The translations under genes were made by a program, and so were the position numbers. The notes under the pieces were generated by a model. The model was not told where the DNA came from. It saw only the letters and a program-made list of their open reading frames with translations, and made no database searches. A stretch of DNA of 64,000 nt from CAYVRJ01 sp964453645 (lineage in GTDB: Bacteria; Bacillota; Clostridia; Christensenellales; JAWKQI01). This document shows positions 9,064-16,744 of this stretch, in pieces. The stretch lies in the NCBI GenBank assembly GCA_964453645.1, contig CAYVRJ010000011.1:7735-71734 (forward strand), written 5' to 3'. Position 1 is the stretch's first letter. Every line of letters begins with the position of its first letter.

Positions 9064-9231
9064 TTAGGACTTGTTGTCATTCATGAGTGCGATTCCTCCA
9101 CTTGCAAGACCAATTCCAAGTAAGGTAATAGCAGTTGTGGTATCAATGCTATTCAGCGCTGATAAAACAACAACAGCAACGCCCATAGCAAGTGTTATAG
9201 CCTTTAATACAGTTCCGATCATTTTTTTCAT
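9064..9231 (-). CDS. Small membrane protein, unknown function
   Basis: 55 residues starting MKKMIGTVLKAI, with two closely spaced hydrophobic segments separated by a short polar turn (NSIDTTT) and a charged tail. I chose ATG 9231 because AAGGAG lies nine bases upstream; in-frame ATGs before it overlap that site. It lies 39 bases after the 293-residue membrane protein and is probably cotranscribed with it and the MerR gene. No family recognised. Confidence 0.55.
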   Translation of the reverse strand: MKKMIGTVLKAITLAMGVAVVVLSALNSIDTTTAITLLGIGLASGGIALMNDNKS

Positions 9232-9270
9232 TTCTTTAATCTCCTTCATCATTATATTCTTTATCTTTGA

Positions 9271-10152
9271 TTACTGTTTGGTGGCAATCGTTTCGTCTGT
9301 TTTGTTTCTAACCTTCCACAGCAGGGTACCCGCAATCATGCCAAACACCAGCATGGAAGAAGCCATTTCATATAAATGCTGGATCCTCACTGTGTCGGGG
9401 AACAGGATATTGGGGATCAATAGCACCACAGCAGTGGTGAGATAAACCAGCAGACACGAGAGAATAAACTCTCTCTTTTTATCAAACAAGAATAACAGCG
9501 GTACGGCAAACCCAGCGAAAAGAATACCTCTCATAAACTGGAACGGATATATAATGGGGTTTGTGTTTAAATTGTTTGCAAGCTGCCCCATAAATCCTAA
9601 ATCGTTGACAGAGCCCGAATAGAATAACCGCAAATCAGCACTTTGCCAAGCTACGAAGTAACCGAACAGGAAGTAGATCACTGCATATAAAAGTCCTGCC
9701 AAACCCAACATCAAACAAAGTTTTTTTACGTCAACCCGGGGTACAAATGGTTCACTGGGTTTTGTGCCGAAGAATTTTATTGCAAGGGGCACTACAACGA
9801 GTAGTGGAATGAGACCACTGAGCATAATCAGCCATCCGTCAAGCGCTGTCAATACTGGAAATGCGTCAAGGAAAAACAGTGTTTCAATTTGTGTCATAAA
9901 CTGCCCGATACCGAACAGTGAAAGAATTGCAAACAATACGGTCTTTTTTGCACTTGCCTTTGACTTTGCTGCTATGTAAACAGCCGTAGAACAGAGCCAA
10001 GCATTTGACAAAAGCATAAATACGAGAGCGGCTGGGTCTGAATTTACATTTGCAGCCTTAAAGCTTTCCGAATAAGGCAGCAACGCACTGGATACTGTGA
10101 ACAGCACTGTGTATATCATCAATAGTGCACTGAATTTTAATACTTTTTTCAT
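9271..10152 (-). CDS. Multi-spanning membrane protein in a MerR operon
   Basis: 293 residues with about seven predicted transmembrane segments and few long loops. No family motif that I recognise. It overlaps the MerR gene by four bases (ATGA), so the two are translationally coupled. The arrangement MerR regulator plus membrane protein plus small membrane peptide suggests a stress or drug-responsive envelope function, but this is context only. Confidence 0.65.
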   Translation of the reverse strand: MKKVLKFSALLMIYTVLFTVSSALLPYSESFKAANVNSDPAALVFMLLSNAWLCSTAVYIAAKSKASAKKTVLFAILSLFGIGQFMTQIETLFFLDAFPVLTALDGWLIMLSGLIPLLVVVPLAIKFFGTKPSEPFVPRVDVKKLCLMLGLAGLLYAVIYFLFGYFVAWQSADLRLFYSGSVNDLGFMGQLANNLNTNPIIYPFQFMRGILFAGFAVPLLFLFDKKREFILSCLLVYLTTAVVLLIPNILFPDTVRIQHLYEMASSMLVFGMIAGTLLWKVRNKTDETIATKQ

Positions 10153-10952
10153 TTTACTTCCTCCGTTTCTGCATTGCTGTGCAGGGTTTGCATATAAATC
10201 TCCAACGCATTGGATATAAAGCTTTCAGCAATCTCCCAGTTTTGTTTCTGTTCAGGACTCCAATCGCTTTTGTTTTGCGAAATTTTTTCAAGCTCCGCCA
10301 TCAGGCTCATATCCCCACCTGTAAATTCAAGCACCATATCCCACCAATCCTTTGCAAGATTTTGGGCCTGTTCGCTGTCTGGAGTGACACCTTTGTTTAG
10401 CAGTCTCACCGCTCTGCTGCACAATTCAACCCATTGATCGTATAATGCTCTGGCACTTTGCTCGTCAAAACGATTTTTAATATGCTCCATTGTCTTGCTT
10501 TCAAAATGCTTTACAACCCAATAATTTTCATTCCCAAGCTGCAAGAGTGTGATAATTTCAGCATATTTGGCAAAGTCTACCTGCTGCATTCCGGCAACTT
10601 CGGCTTGAAGTGCTTGGATTGAAGTGAGCACACCTTGCAGCTCATTGATTCTATCTGCAATCTGGCTGGCTTGACCCTCCAACAACTTTTCCACTTGGGA
10701 CGGGGTTTCAAGGGCTACAAGCCGAGTCTTAATGTCGTTGAGGGAAAAACCCAAATATTTTAAAGATAAGATTTGATGGAGCTTGACAACATCTTTGTCT
10801 GTGTACAGCCTGCGGCCGCCATCACTCTCGGCAGACGGGGATAATAATCCCTCTTTGTCATAGTACTGTAACGTACGCACGGTGGTATTTAGTTTCTTTG
10901 CGAGATCCCCCACTGTCATATAACCTTCGGGGATTGCCCTGTAATTTTCCAT
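10149..10952 (-). CDS. MerR-family regulator, probably with a TipAS-like ligand domain
   Basis: 267 residues. N-terminal winged helix-turn-helix (MTVGDLAKKLNTTVRTLQYYDKEGLLSP, with the family Arg-x-x-x-Tyr-Tyr-Asp pattern) and a dimerisation coiled coil (residues 75-125). The C-terminal helical domain, with WVELCSRAVRLLNKG and AKDWWDMVLEFTGGD, resembles the TipAS drug-binding fold. Its own promoter (10975-11005) has the 19-base spacer typical of MerR autoregulation, and the same core is found in front of the carbonic anhydrase gene. It is the first gene of a three-gene operon. Confidence 0.88.
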   Translation of the reverse strand: MENYRAIPEGYMTVGDLAKKLNTTVRTLQYYDKEGLLSPSAESDGGRRLYTDKDVVKLHQILSLKYLGFSLNDIKTRLVALETPSQVEKLLEGQASQIADRINELQGVLTSIQALQAEVAGMQQVDFAKYAEIITLLQLGNENYWVVKHFESKTMEHIKNRFDEQSARALYDQWVELCSRAVRLLNKGVTPDSEQAQNLAKDWWDMVLEFTGGDMSLMAELEKISQNKSDWSPEQKQNWEIAESFISNALEIYMQTLHSNAETEEVK

Positions 10953-10974
10953 GTGTTTTTACCTCCTTGCTATT

Positions 10975-11005
10975 ATCATAACTCATTACGTTACGTCACA
11001 AGCAA
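10975..11005 (-). promoter_or_regulatory. MerR-type autoregulated promoter
   Basis: Minus strand -35 TTGCTT (11005-11000), 19-base spacer containing ACGTAACGT and the shared 13-mer CGTAACGTAATGA, then -10 TATGAT (10980-10975). The long spacer and centred repeat are the hallmark of MerR-controlled promoters. Confidence 0.7.
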
Positions 11006-11030
11006 GACTTTTTTAAAATAATTTAAATAT

Positions 11031-12500
11031 TTATTGAAACTCAACGTTAAACTGTTTGCAAACCAATTGTGCTGCTCTGCGACCAGAAGTAACTGCCACC
11101 GGCAAACCACCTGGTGACTGGGTGCGAAACCCAGCAAAATATACCCCGCCAATCTTCTCGCAAGTCACTGGGTTGTTTCTCATTGCAGTGCCCTTGGTCA
11201 TCACCGACATCCAAGAACCCTTGTAGCTGCCTGTGTAGCGCTCATAAGTGAGTGGTGTGGCAATGTCAATCACCTCAATGTTTCCCTCCAGTTGGGGAAA
11301 TTGTTCTGTGAGCGCACGGGTAACCTGCTCTGCCAGTGCCTTCTTTTCATCGGCATACCTGCCATCGGCTTTGGCCTGTGCCCACCAGTCGTAGGTGTCG
11401 CCAACAAAGCATACTGTCAGTGCTGTGCCGCCATGGGGTGCATACTCCGGGTGAGCGGCATAGTTCATTAAGCCAATGAGATGAAGCTCCTGTCCGGCGT
11501 GGATCACCGGCGCAGAGGGTTTAAAATAAAATTGATGGGGTATGTCTGACATATCGGCAGAAACACCAATTCCAACCAGCGTGCTCAGTTGAGGGGTTGT
11601 GTTTTCTTGAATTTCCTTTATCCACCCATCGTCGGGCGGATTGTCAAACAGCTTGGTGGCTGTCATCACATCTTGTGTGATGATAACGGCATCGGCAGCA
11701 ATTAACTTGCCGTTTACGATGATACCGTTTGTTTTTCCGTGATCCACCGAAACTTTATCAACTTTAGTAGATAAGAACAGCTTACCTCCCAGTTTTGTAA
11801 ATTTGTCTGTCATTCGGCTTGCAAGCCCCAATGCTCCGCCTTCGGGAAAGTGACCGTTGTCTGCAAATGTGGCCATCACAGCGATTAAACCCATTGCGTT
11901 GTATTCACTGGGAATGATTGTTGTGAGCAGTTCCCGCAAACCTTCGTGGGAAAACAAAGCTGCATATCCGGCAGCGGACATTGCGGATAAGCGTTTCATC
12001 TTCGTGAAGGCAGGAAGCATCTTTGCCATTTGACCTAAACCAAACTTGCTCTTTTGAGCAACCTTTACACCTTTTTCATCCATTATGGGCATGGACAAGC
12101 CCATGAGTGTTTTGATGTCTTTATACAGCAACTCAATCACTTGCTCGTCCTGAGGCGACACCGCAAGGAAATGTGCCTTCAATTTCTCAACGTCTCTAAA
12201 TAAGTTAAGCTGTTGTCCTTGATACTCCAGCACACAATACGGGTCGTGGCGATACGTCTTGACATTGTCGTTGAGTATATTGGTTTCAGTCCAAAGCCGA
12301 TAGGAAGGGGAATTGGGGGATGAGCCGGTCAGCCAATGTACCGCCCCCTCAAAGGTGTATCCCTTTCGCGACCAGCTCGTGCAGACACCGCCCGTCATAA
12401 AATGTTGTTCATAAATTTCTACATCAAATCCGCTTTGCAAAGCATAAATCCCTGCGGAAAGCCCCGAAACCCCAGCTCCAATAATAATTACTTTTTTCAT
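11031..12500 (-). CDS. FAD-dependent oxidoreductase, CrtI/phytoene desaturase-like
   Basis: 489 residues. Begins with a dinucleotide-binding motif (VIIIGAGVSGLSAGIYALQSG) and EIYEQHFMTGGVC, as in the phytoene desaturase/RetSat/all-trans-retinol saturase-like amine oxidase superfamily; C-terminal AGFRTQSPGGLPVAVTSGRRAAQ closes the FAD site. Members act on polyprenoid or lipid chains; no carotenoid synthase is nearby, so the substrate is unknown. It follows the TetR gene by ten bases and is presumably the gene that TetR controls. Confidence 0.82.
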   Translation of the reverse strand: MKKVIIIGAGVSGLSAGIYALQSGFDVEIYEQHFMTGGVCTSWSRKGYTFEGAVHWLTGSSPNSPSYRLWTETNILNDNVKTYRHDPYCVLEYQGQQLNLFRDVEKLKAHFLAVSPQDEQVIELLYKDIKTLMGLSMPIMDEKGVKVAQKSKFGLGQMAKMLPAFTKMKRLSAMSAAGYAALFSHEGLRELLTTIIPSEYNAMGLIAVMATFADNGHFPEGGALGLASRMTDKFTKLGGKLFLSTKVDKVSVDHGKTNGIIVNGKLIAADAVIITQDVMTATKLFDNPPDDGWIKEIQENTTPQLSTLVGIGVSADMSDIPHQFYFKPSAPVIHAGQELHLIGLMNYAAHPEYAPHGGTALTVCFVGDTYDWWAQAKADGRYADEKKALAEQVTRALTEQFPQLEGNIEVIDIATPLTYERYTGSYKGSWMSVMTKGTAMRNNPVTCEKIGGVYFAGFRTQSPGGLPVAVTSGRRAAQLVCKQFNVEFQ

Positions 12501-12510
12501 AGGAACACCC

Positions 12511-13107
12511 TCATTTCAATAAAATTTTCGATAATATTTTTGGTTCATATGGTATCGGCATACCTGTTAGGCAATAGCAGCACAGCCCTTGCACTGCCGC
12601 CCAGTACACAATGGCAAGGGAAAAAGAATTTCCATCTTTAACGCTGCCCTCACGCTGCCCTTGTTCAATAATCTGAGACAGATAGAGTATGGGTTTATTT
12701 GCATTGGTGCTGAGGGTTTTTACGATTTCCTGCTGGGGATTACTCATTCCAACCTGAATCATAAATAAGAACAACTGGGTGCCCTGGTGTTCGGGTTCTT
12801 GCAGCATACCCATCATCATTTGAGATATTTGCTCTACCTTTTCAATTGCCGATGATTCTGCATTAAAAATACTTCCAATCGCTAGGGACGAACCATTTAG
12901 AGCCTTTTCCACCAGTGCTGCAATCAGTGCATCTTTTGAAACAAAGTGCTGATACAACAAACCTTGGCTTATCCCCGCGTGTTTAGCGATTTGCGTTATG
13001 GTTACAGACAGCCCGTATCTTGAAAACAAGAAGATCGAGCTTCGTTCTATTTTTTCCTTTGTTGTTTCCCGCATTTGAGAAAATTGCTGGTTTGTTCGTG
13101 GGGACAT
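12511..13107 (-). CDS. TetR-family transcriptional repressor
   Basis: 198 residues. The N-terminal helix-turn-helix reads SVTITQIAKHAGISQGLLYQHFVSKDALIAALV, the TetR signature; the C-terminal domain is helical and variable. ATG 13107 is preceded by AAGGAG. First gene of an operon with the CrtI-like oxidoreductase. A consensus promoter and a near-perfect 20-base palindrome (13120-13139) directly upstream make autorepression likely. Confidence 0.9.
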   Translation of the reverse strand: MSPRTNQQFSQMRETTKEKIERSSIFLFSRYGLSVTITQIAKHAGISQGLLYQHFVSKDALIAALVEKALNGSSLAIGSIFNAESSAIEKVEQISQMMMGMLQEPEHQGTQLFLFMIQVGMSNPQQEIVKTLSTNANKPILYLSQIIEQGQREGSVKDGNSFSLAIVYWAAVQGLCCYCLTGMPIPYEPKILSKILLK

Positions 13108-13119
13108 GTTGCCTTCTCC

Positions 13120-13139
13120 TTGAATGAACGTTTATTCAA
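13120..13139. promoter_or_regulatory. Probable TetR operator
   Basis: Near-perfect 20-base palindrome with outer arms TTGAAT / ATTCAA and centre AACGTT, one mismatched pair. It sits directly downstream of the -10 box and 12 bases upstream of the TetR start codon. Confidence 0.7.
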
Positions 13140-13167
13140 TTATAATTTAAGATTTATTTAATGTCAA
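13139..13167 (-). promoter_or_regulatory. Consensus sigma-A promoter of the TetR operon
   Basis: Minus strand TTGACA (13167-13162), 17-base spacer, TATAAT (13144-13139). Confidence 0.8.
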
Positions 13168-13248
13168 GCACTTCACAGAATTTACATATTTATAAAAAAT
13201 ATAACAGGAAATAATTTGAGGACATCGTTACAGTTATGTGACAGTGTC

Positions 13249-13478
13249 TTATGAGCTGGTTACTTTTCTCCCGAGTTTAAAAAGCAATGGCAAGAGTGCA
13301 ATTAAAATAAAACCTATGCCAAGGTTGTCACTACGATAACGGCAAAAGCAAACTCCTTTTTAGAAACTGTTCTCTTAAACCTTCCTGCAGTAGCAAACCG
13401 ACCTGGCAACCATATAGCTTCTTCAACGTTATGAATGGATATTGCGATTACAAACAACAGAAGAATGCCTGTGTCCAA
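13249..13478 (-). pseudogene. Degraded HXXEE-domain membrane protein
   Basis: From a TTG at 13478 the frame reads a hydrophobic segment followed by IHNVEEAIWLPGRF, the HxxEE signature of a Bacillota membrane-protein family (normally about 150-180 residues), then KKEFAFAVIVVTT before a stop. A shift of frame gives GIGFILIALLPLLFKLGRK and a stop at 13249, a plausible last transmembrane helix. The middle helices are missing, so I read this as an internally deleted and frameshifted remnant. It lies downstream of the MarR gene and a 50-residue frame on the same strand. Confidence 0.6.
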
Positions 13479-13496
13479 TATAACCAACCTCTCTTC

Positions 13497-13649
13497 TTAA
13501 AAAGCCCACTGCTTTGATGTCACCAGCCTTTCGATAACTGCACATACCCTATCAGGGTCAAAGGCACGATCAAGGACATTTGGCACTAAGAGTAGTTTAA
13601 GCCTCTTTTCACGACGTACATCCTGCCTTAAAAATTGCGTATCATTCAT
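13497..13649 (-). CDS. Small 50-residue protein of unknown function in the MarR operon
   Basis: Begins MNDTQFLRQDVRREKRLKLL and ends RLVTSKQWAF: basic N-terminal half, acidic centre (LDRAFDPDRVCAVIERL). It starts nine bases after the MarR stop codon, with only a weak GGA ribosome site, and stops about 20 bases before the HXXEE remnant. No family recognised. It may be a genuine small protein or the tail of a gene lost with the neighbouring decay. Confidence 0.4.
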   Translation of the reverse strand: MNDTQFLRQDVRREKRLKLLLVPNVLDRAFDPDRVCAVIERLVTSKQWAF

Positions 13650-13657
13650 TTTGTCCG

Positions 13658-14116
13658 TCATACGGTTTTGTCCATATTATTTTCCTTAAGTCTTCCCAAT
13701 AAGTTATGCAGGGAAACTAAATCATCATCATTGTTAAAAAAGAATCGTTTGTCCACGGATTCAACCGCCGATATTGCTTTTTTCAACAATAATGAGCCTG
13801 CTTTTGTGTTGATGATTTGATTTGCTCTCGTATCTTTAATCTGTGGAATCCTTTGGACGAATCCTTTTTTCTCCAGCAAGCGCAGGGTTGAAGATATCGT
13901 CATCGCATCAATCATAGAAAAGTCAGAAATTTTTTTCTGTGTGATTTTATCATCCGTTTCCTGCAATTCTTCAATGACAGCCAAAATAACATATTGGGTA
14001 TGCGTTAAATCATATTGGCGAAGTGCTTCTTTCACAGCTCTTTGCCAAAGGGTGGACACTTGCCAAAAGAGCAAGCCGATGCTCTCCTCGTGGGCGTTAT
14101 ACGCTGAATATTGCAT
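13658..14116 (-). CDS. MarR-family transcriptional regulator
   Basis: 152 residues with the MarR winged-helix: LTHTQYVILAVIEELQE, then KISDFSMIDAMTISSTLRLLEKKGFVQR as recognition helix and wing with the family Asp-x-Arg (KDTRANQI). It starts immediately after the SRPBCC gene and is likely cotranscribed with it. A 12-base perfect palindrome at the shared promoter is the probable operator. Confidence 0.9.
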   Translation of the reverse strand: MQYSAYNAHEESIGLLFWQVSTLWQRAVKEALRQYDLTHTQYVILAVIEELQETDDKITQKKISDFSMIDAMTISSTLRLLEKKGFVQRIPQIKDTRANQIINTKAGSLLLKKAISAVESVDKRFFFNNDDDLVSLHNLLGRLKENNMDKTV

Positions 14117-14117
14117 A

Positions 14118-14516
14118 CTACTTTTGCGCCATAGAAAGCAAAACTTCCATACTTTTAGGAATATGTGCGGTTATACCTTTACCCATACCCTCCATTTGCT
14201 TTTCTTCACCGCCTTCGATCGTCACAGTGTGAACAATTGCATTATCGTTAATAAAATGCTCAAAAGTAACCCTAACTGGCCCAAGGTTTGATACTGTTCC
14301 AAATGAAGAAGCGGATTCAACATTTTCCAACACAAACGGCAATGACTGGCCATTCTTCATGTGAATAATACCCGAGCTTCCATTTGCAAATTCTCCGTTT
14401 ATGTCAACACCTTCAACTTCGCTGTCCCATTCCTTCCAGAGTGAAACATCTGAATAGTAGTTCCACACCCTTTGTTTGTCAAAATCTCCTGTTACTGTAT
14501 GTTTGTAATGAAACAT
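14118..14516 (-). CDS. SRPBCC-superfamily (polyketide cyclase-like) protein
   Basis: 132 residues with the START/Bet v1-like pattern: an opening strand (FHYKHTVTGD), then VWNYYSDVSLWKEWDSEVEGV and a long C-terminal helix. The fold binds hydrophobic ligands; role unknown. First gene of the MarR operon and directly adjacent to the regulator, so it may bind or modify the ligand that MarR senses (inference). Confidence 0.75.
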   Translation of the reverse strand: MFHYKHTVTGDFDKQRVWNYYSDVSLWKEWDSEVEGVDINGEFANGSSGIIHMKNGQSLPFVLENVESASSFGTVSNLGPVRVTFEHFINDNAIVHTVTIEGGEEKQMEGMGKGITAHIPKSMEVLLSMAQK

Positions 14517-14549
14517 TGTTATTCCTCCATATACTATGTTTGCTTATAA

Positions 14550-14561
14550 TAAGTATACTTA
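14550..14561. promoter_or_regulatory. Probable MarR operator
   Basis: Perfect 12-base palindrome TAAGTATACTTA that touches the -10 box of the SRPBCC-MarR promoter. Confidence 0.6.
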
Positions 14562-14589
14562 GTATATTCCTTGGGTGATCTTTTGTCAA
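14561..14589 (-). promoter_or_regulatory. Promoter of the SRPBCC-MarR operon
   Basis: Minus strand TTGACA (14589-14584), 17-base spacer, TATACT (14566-14561). Confidence 0.75.
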
Positions 14590-14766
14590 CTGGGATATGT
14601 TGGATTAATTTGTTAAAAAATTCATCTGAGAGTAATCCCGTTGTGTCTTTTTATGGAATGAGTTACCAGTAGACGAGCAGTGGATTCATCAACGCTGATG
14701 TTTTTTAAGCGGTATTATGCAGCACATATTATCTTAGCAAAATAAAACCGTTTTCTTTTGATGCGT

Positions 14767-15192
14767 TTATAATAATGACTTAAAAACCTTCTCAAACTGA
14801 ATATCTTGTTCAGTCGTGCGTTTGGAGCTGCCCTTTAAGCGCCCACCGCTCATCCGGATTTTCTTGGCCATATGCCGCTGCATCAGCAGGCCGTCGATGT
14901 TGTCGTTGTCATAGACTAACCCATTTTGGCTAATGGGCACTGCCCCCCGGGCAAGGCACATGGCGGCCAGACCATAATCCTGAGTAACTACAATATCGCC
15001 CTTTTGCACCATGTTTACGAGGGCAAAGTCAACGCTATCCGCACCTTTAGAAAAGGTGCACGTCTGTACACCCTCTATTTCAAACACATGAGAGGTATCA
15101 CAAAGGATGACACACGGTATGCCCTTTTGTTTTGCGATTCCAACGGCAATGTCCACCACAGGGCAGCCATCGGCATCAATCAAAATCTGCAT
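14767..15192 (-). CDS. YaiI/YqxD (DUF188, UPF0178) family protein
   Basis: 141 residues, beginning MQILIDADGCPVVDIA, the diagnostic DADxCPV motif, with IVVTQDYGLAAMCLARGA and RHMAKKIRMSGGRLKG later. This PIN-like family is widespread and uncharacterised; nuclease activity is guessed from the fold. Stop and start are separated from the YwbE gene by one base, so they form a pair. Confidence 0.9.
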   Translation of the reverse strand: MQILIDADGCPVVDIAVGIAKQKGIPCVILCDTSHVFEIEGVQTCTFSKGADSVDFALVNMVQKGDIVVTQDYGLAAMCLARGAVPISQNGLVYDNDNIDGLLMQRHMAKKIRMSGGRLKGSSKRTTEQDIQFEKVFKSLL

Positions 15193-15193
15193 A

Positions 15194-15385
15194 CTAGAAT
15201 ATCTCCTTCACCCTGCCAACCTGTCCATCTTCCAGCATCACTTTAATGCCATGGGGGTGGTTGGGGCTTTTTGTGAGAATCTTTGCAACAGTTCCCCTGG
15301 TTAATTTACCCGTGGATTGATCGTTTTTTAACACGATATTCACTTCACTGCCAATTTTAATGTCACTTCTGTTTTGTCCGTTCAT
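15194..15385 (-). CDS. ywbE: YwbE family protein (DUF2196)
   Basis: 63 residues matching YwbE throughout: IKIGSEVNIVLKNDQSTGKLTRG, then KILTKSPNHPHGIKVMLEDGQVGRV. Function unknown; the small beta-barrel look (KOW/SH3-like) suggests nucleic-acid or protein binding. ATG overlaps the stop of the truncated methyltransferase (ATGA) and the gene runs directly into the YaiI-like gene. Confidence 0.88.
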   Translation of the reverse strand: MNGQNRSDIKIGSEVNIVLKNDQSTGKLTRGTVAKILTKSPNHPHGIKVMLEDGQVGRVKEIF

Positions 15386-15690
15386 TCATTCTCCAGCTCT
15401 TGTTCGTTCTTTTTTCCAATTACAATCTGCATATTGTCCTTTAAAACACTCTCAACGCCACTAAAGCCGTTCCGAGCTAACATGGCATTTAACTCTTTTG
15501 GCCGATATATCTTCACATCACCTGATTTTAGCAACGGCCATACCAAATTAAAAAGGGCGCAAAGGGGTTGCTTCATGTTTAACTCTGCAATGTATAAGGC
15601 ACCGCCACGTTTTAAAACTCTTTTCACTTCTTTTAAAAATAATTCGGGCGACTCAAAGTGATGAAAGGCTGCACAATATCCAATGTAGAC
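15382..15690 (-). pseudogene. 5'-truncated SAM-dependent methyltransferase
   Basis: About 100 C-terminal residues of a class I methyltransferase: VYIGYCAAFHHFESPELFLKEV (motif IV region), RVLKRGGALYIAEL (motif VI, the usual RvLkpgG), then RPKELNAMLARNGF. The N-terminal half, with the SAM-binding GxGxG, is absent; upstream of about 15690 the frame runs out of phase through the GGADGPT gene. Translational coupling to YwbE (ATGA overlap) is retained, so the C-terminal piece may still be translated. Confidence 0.65.
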
Positions 15691-15695
15691 GTTAT

Positions 15696-15851
15696 TTATA
15701 TACTCTTTCGTTTGCGCCGCAAATAAACGACAGTTGCAACGATTGCAGCAACGACGAAAACACCCAAACCGATATAGACAATCGGGTCGATGTGCACTGT
15801 TACAAATACGGCAGTGGGCCCGTCCGCACCACCTATGATGACTGTATCCAC
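15696..15851 (-). CDS. Small membrane protein with GGADGPT motif
   Basis: 51 residues: VDTVIIGGADGPTAVFVT, one transmembrane helix (IVYIGLGVFVVAAIVATVVYL) and a basic end RRKRKSI. The GGADGPT motif is shared with the beta subunit of sodium-pumping decarboxylases (OadB/GcdB) and with a group of tiny clostridial proteins often mislabelled as decarboxylase subunits. The start is GTG at 15851 behind AGGAGG (nine-base spacer). It sits exactly at the broken end of the methyltransferase. Too short to be a pump; role unknown. Confidence 0.65.
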   Translation of the reverse strand: MDTVIIGGADGPTAVFVTVHIDPIVYIGLGVFVVAAIVATVVYLRRKRKSI

Positions 15852-16093
15852 TTTTGTATTCCTCCTGATAAAAATATACCACACCCAGCCATATAGAACA
15901 ATACAATCGTAGAAAACATTCATGGTCAATTTTATCCATCTTTATCCTCACCTGACGCCACTTCCATGGAAATATGGGTCATTCCCGTTTCAATGGATGC
16001 GTAAGGGATAATCGATATCACCTGAGCAGGATTTGTCAATGAAAAAATGGAAAAATACTTTTCTTTTGTCGTATTTTGTGATACCATACATAT

Positions 16094-16744
16094 ATGAGTA
16101 AAACAAAAGCAGAACTTACCCCCATTCCCAGCGAGGGAATCAAACTCGTGGGGTTTTTGTTGACGAATCACTTTCGAAAGCTGATGTATGTGAATTTAAT
16201 ATACATTGGCTTTTGTCTGCCCATTATCACCATCCCCCCGGCGAGCGCTGCGCTCACCAGAGTGATGGTGAAACTGGTGCGGGACGGAAATGTTTTTATG
16301 TGGGACGAATTCATTCAAGAATTTAAGACAGATTTTTTTAAAAGCATTTGGATGGTGCTGCTCGTCTGCTCCCTCTTGGGTTTTTCCATGACCATCACCT
16401 TTTTGCTCACAGGCTCCTTCATAACGTCCACCGGCACCGAAGGGTTTGCATGGATCAACATCATAGCCCTTGTTTTCATATATCTGGTTTTATGTTATGC
16501 CATGGCCGCACTGTCCATTGTGCAGCTTCGCACATCGGAAATTATTCGAAGTGCGTTTATCCTAACCGTTATCGAGCCAAAGTGCACCCTAAAGCTGCTC
16601 CTCCTGCCCGGGCTGCTAAGAGTGCTGCTTCTGCTCCTGTTTCCCATTAGTTTGGTGCTCATGCCCTTTGGTTTGTTTTCCATTATCAGCTTATGGGAAA
16701 ATACACTGGTCTACCCAAAGATTCAAAAACACATGATCAAGTGA
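16094..16744 (+). CDS. YesL/DUF624-like membrane protein
   Basis: 216 residues. The N-terminal third (LMYVNLIYIGFCLPIITIPPASAALTRVMVKLVRDG, read in parts) carries the DUF624 pattern of YesL: a transmembrane segment ending in P-I-x-T-I-P-x-A-S-A-A-L, then FIQEFKTDFFKSIW. Four to five transmembrane segments. YesL genes usually sit beside carbohydrate ABC transporters, and here the gene converges on one. I find no clear ribosome site at ATG 16094. Its last eight bases overlap the convergent PLP-enzyme gene. Function unknown. Confidence 0.75.
   Translation: MSKTKAELTPIPSEGIKLVGFLLTNHFRKLMYVNLIYIGFCLPIITIPPASAALTRVMVKLVRDGNVFMWDEFIQEFKTDFFKSIWMVLLVCSLLGFSMTITFLLTGSFITSTGTEGFAWINIIALVFIYLVLCYAMAALSIVQLRTSEIIRSAFILTVIEPKCTLKLLLLPGLLRVLLLLLFPISLVLMPFGLFSIISLWENTLVYPKIQKHMIK

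Noticed and set aside
15932..16171. 79-residue minus-strand frame opposite the YesL-like gene start
   Set aside because: Overlaps the start of a well-supported gene, no ribosome site, no family features.
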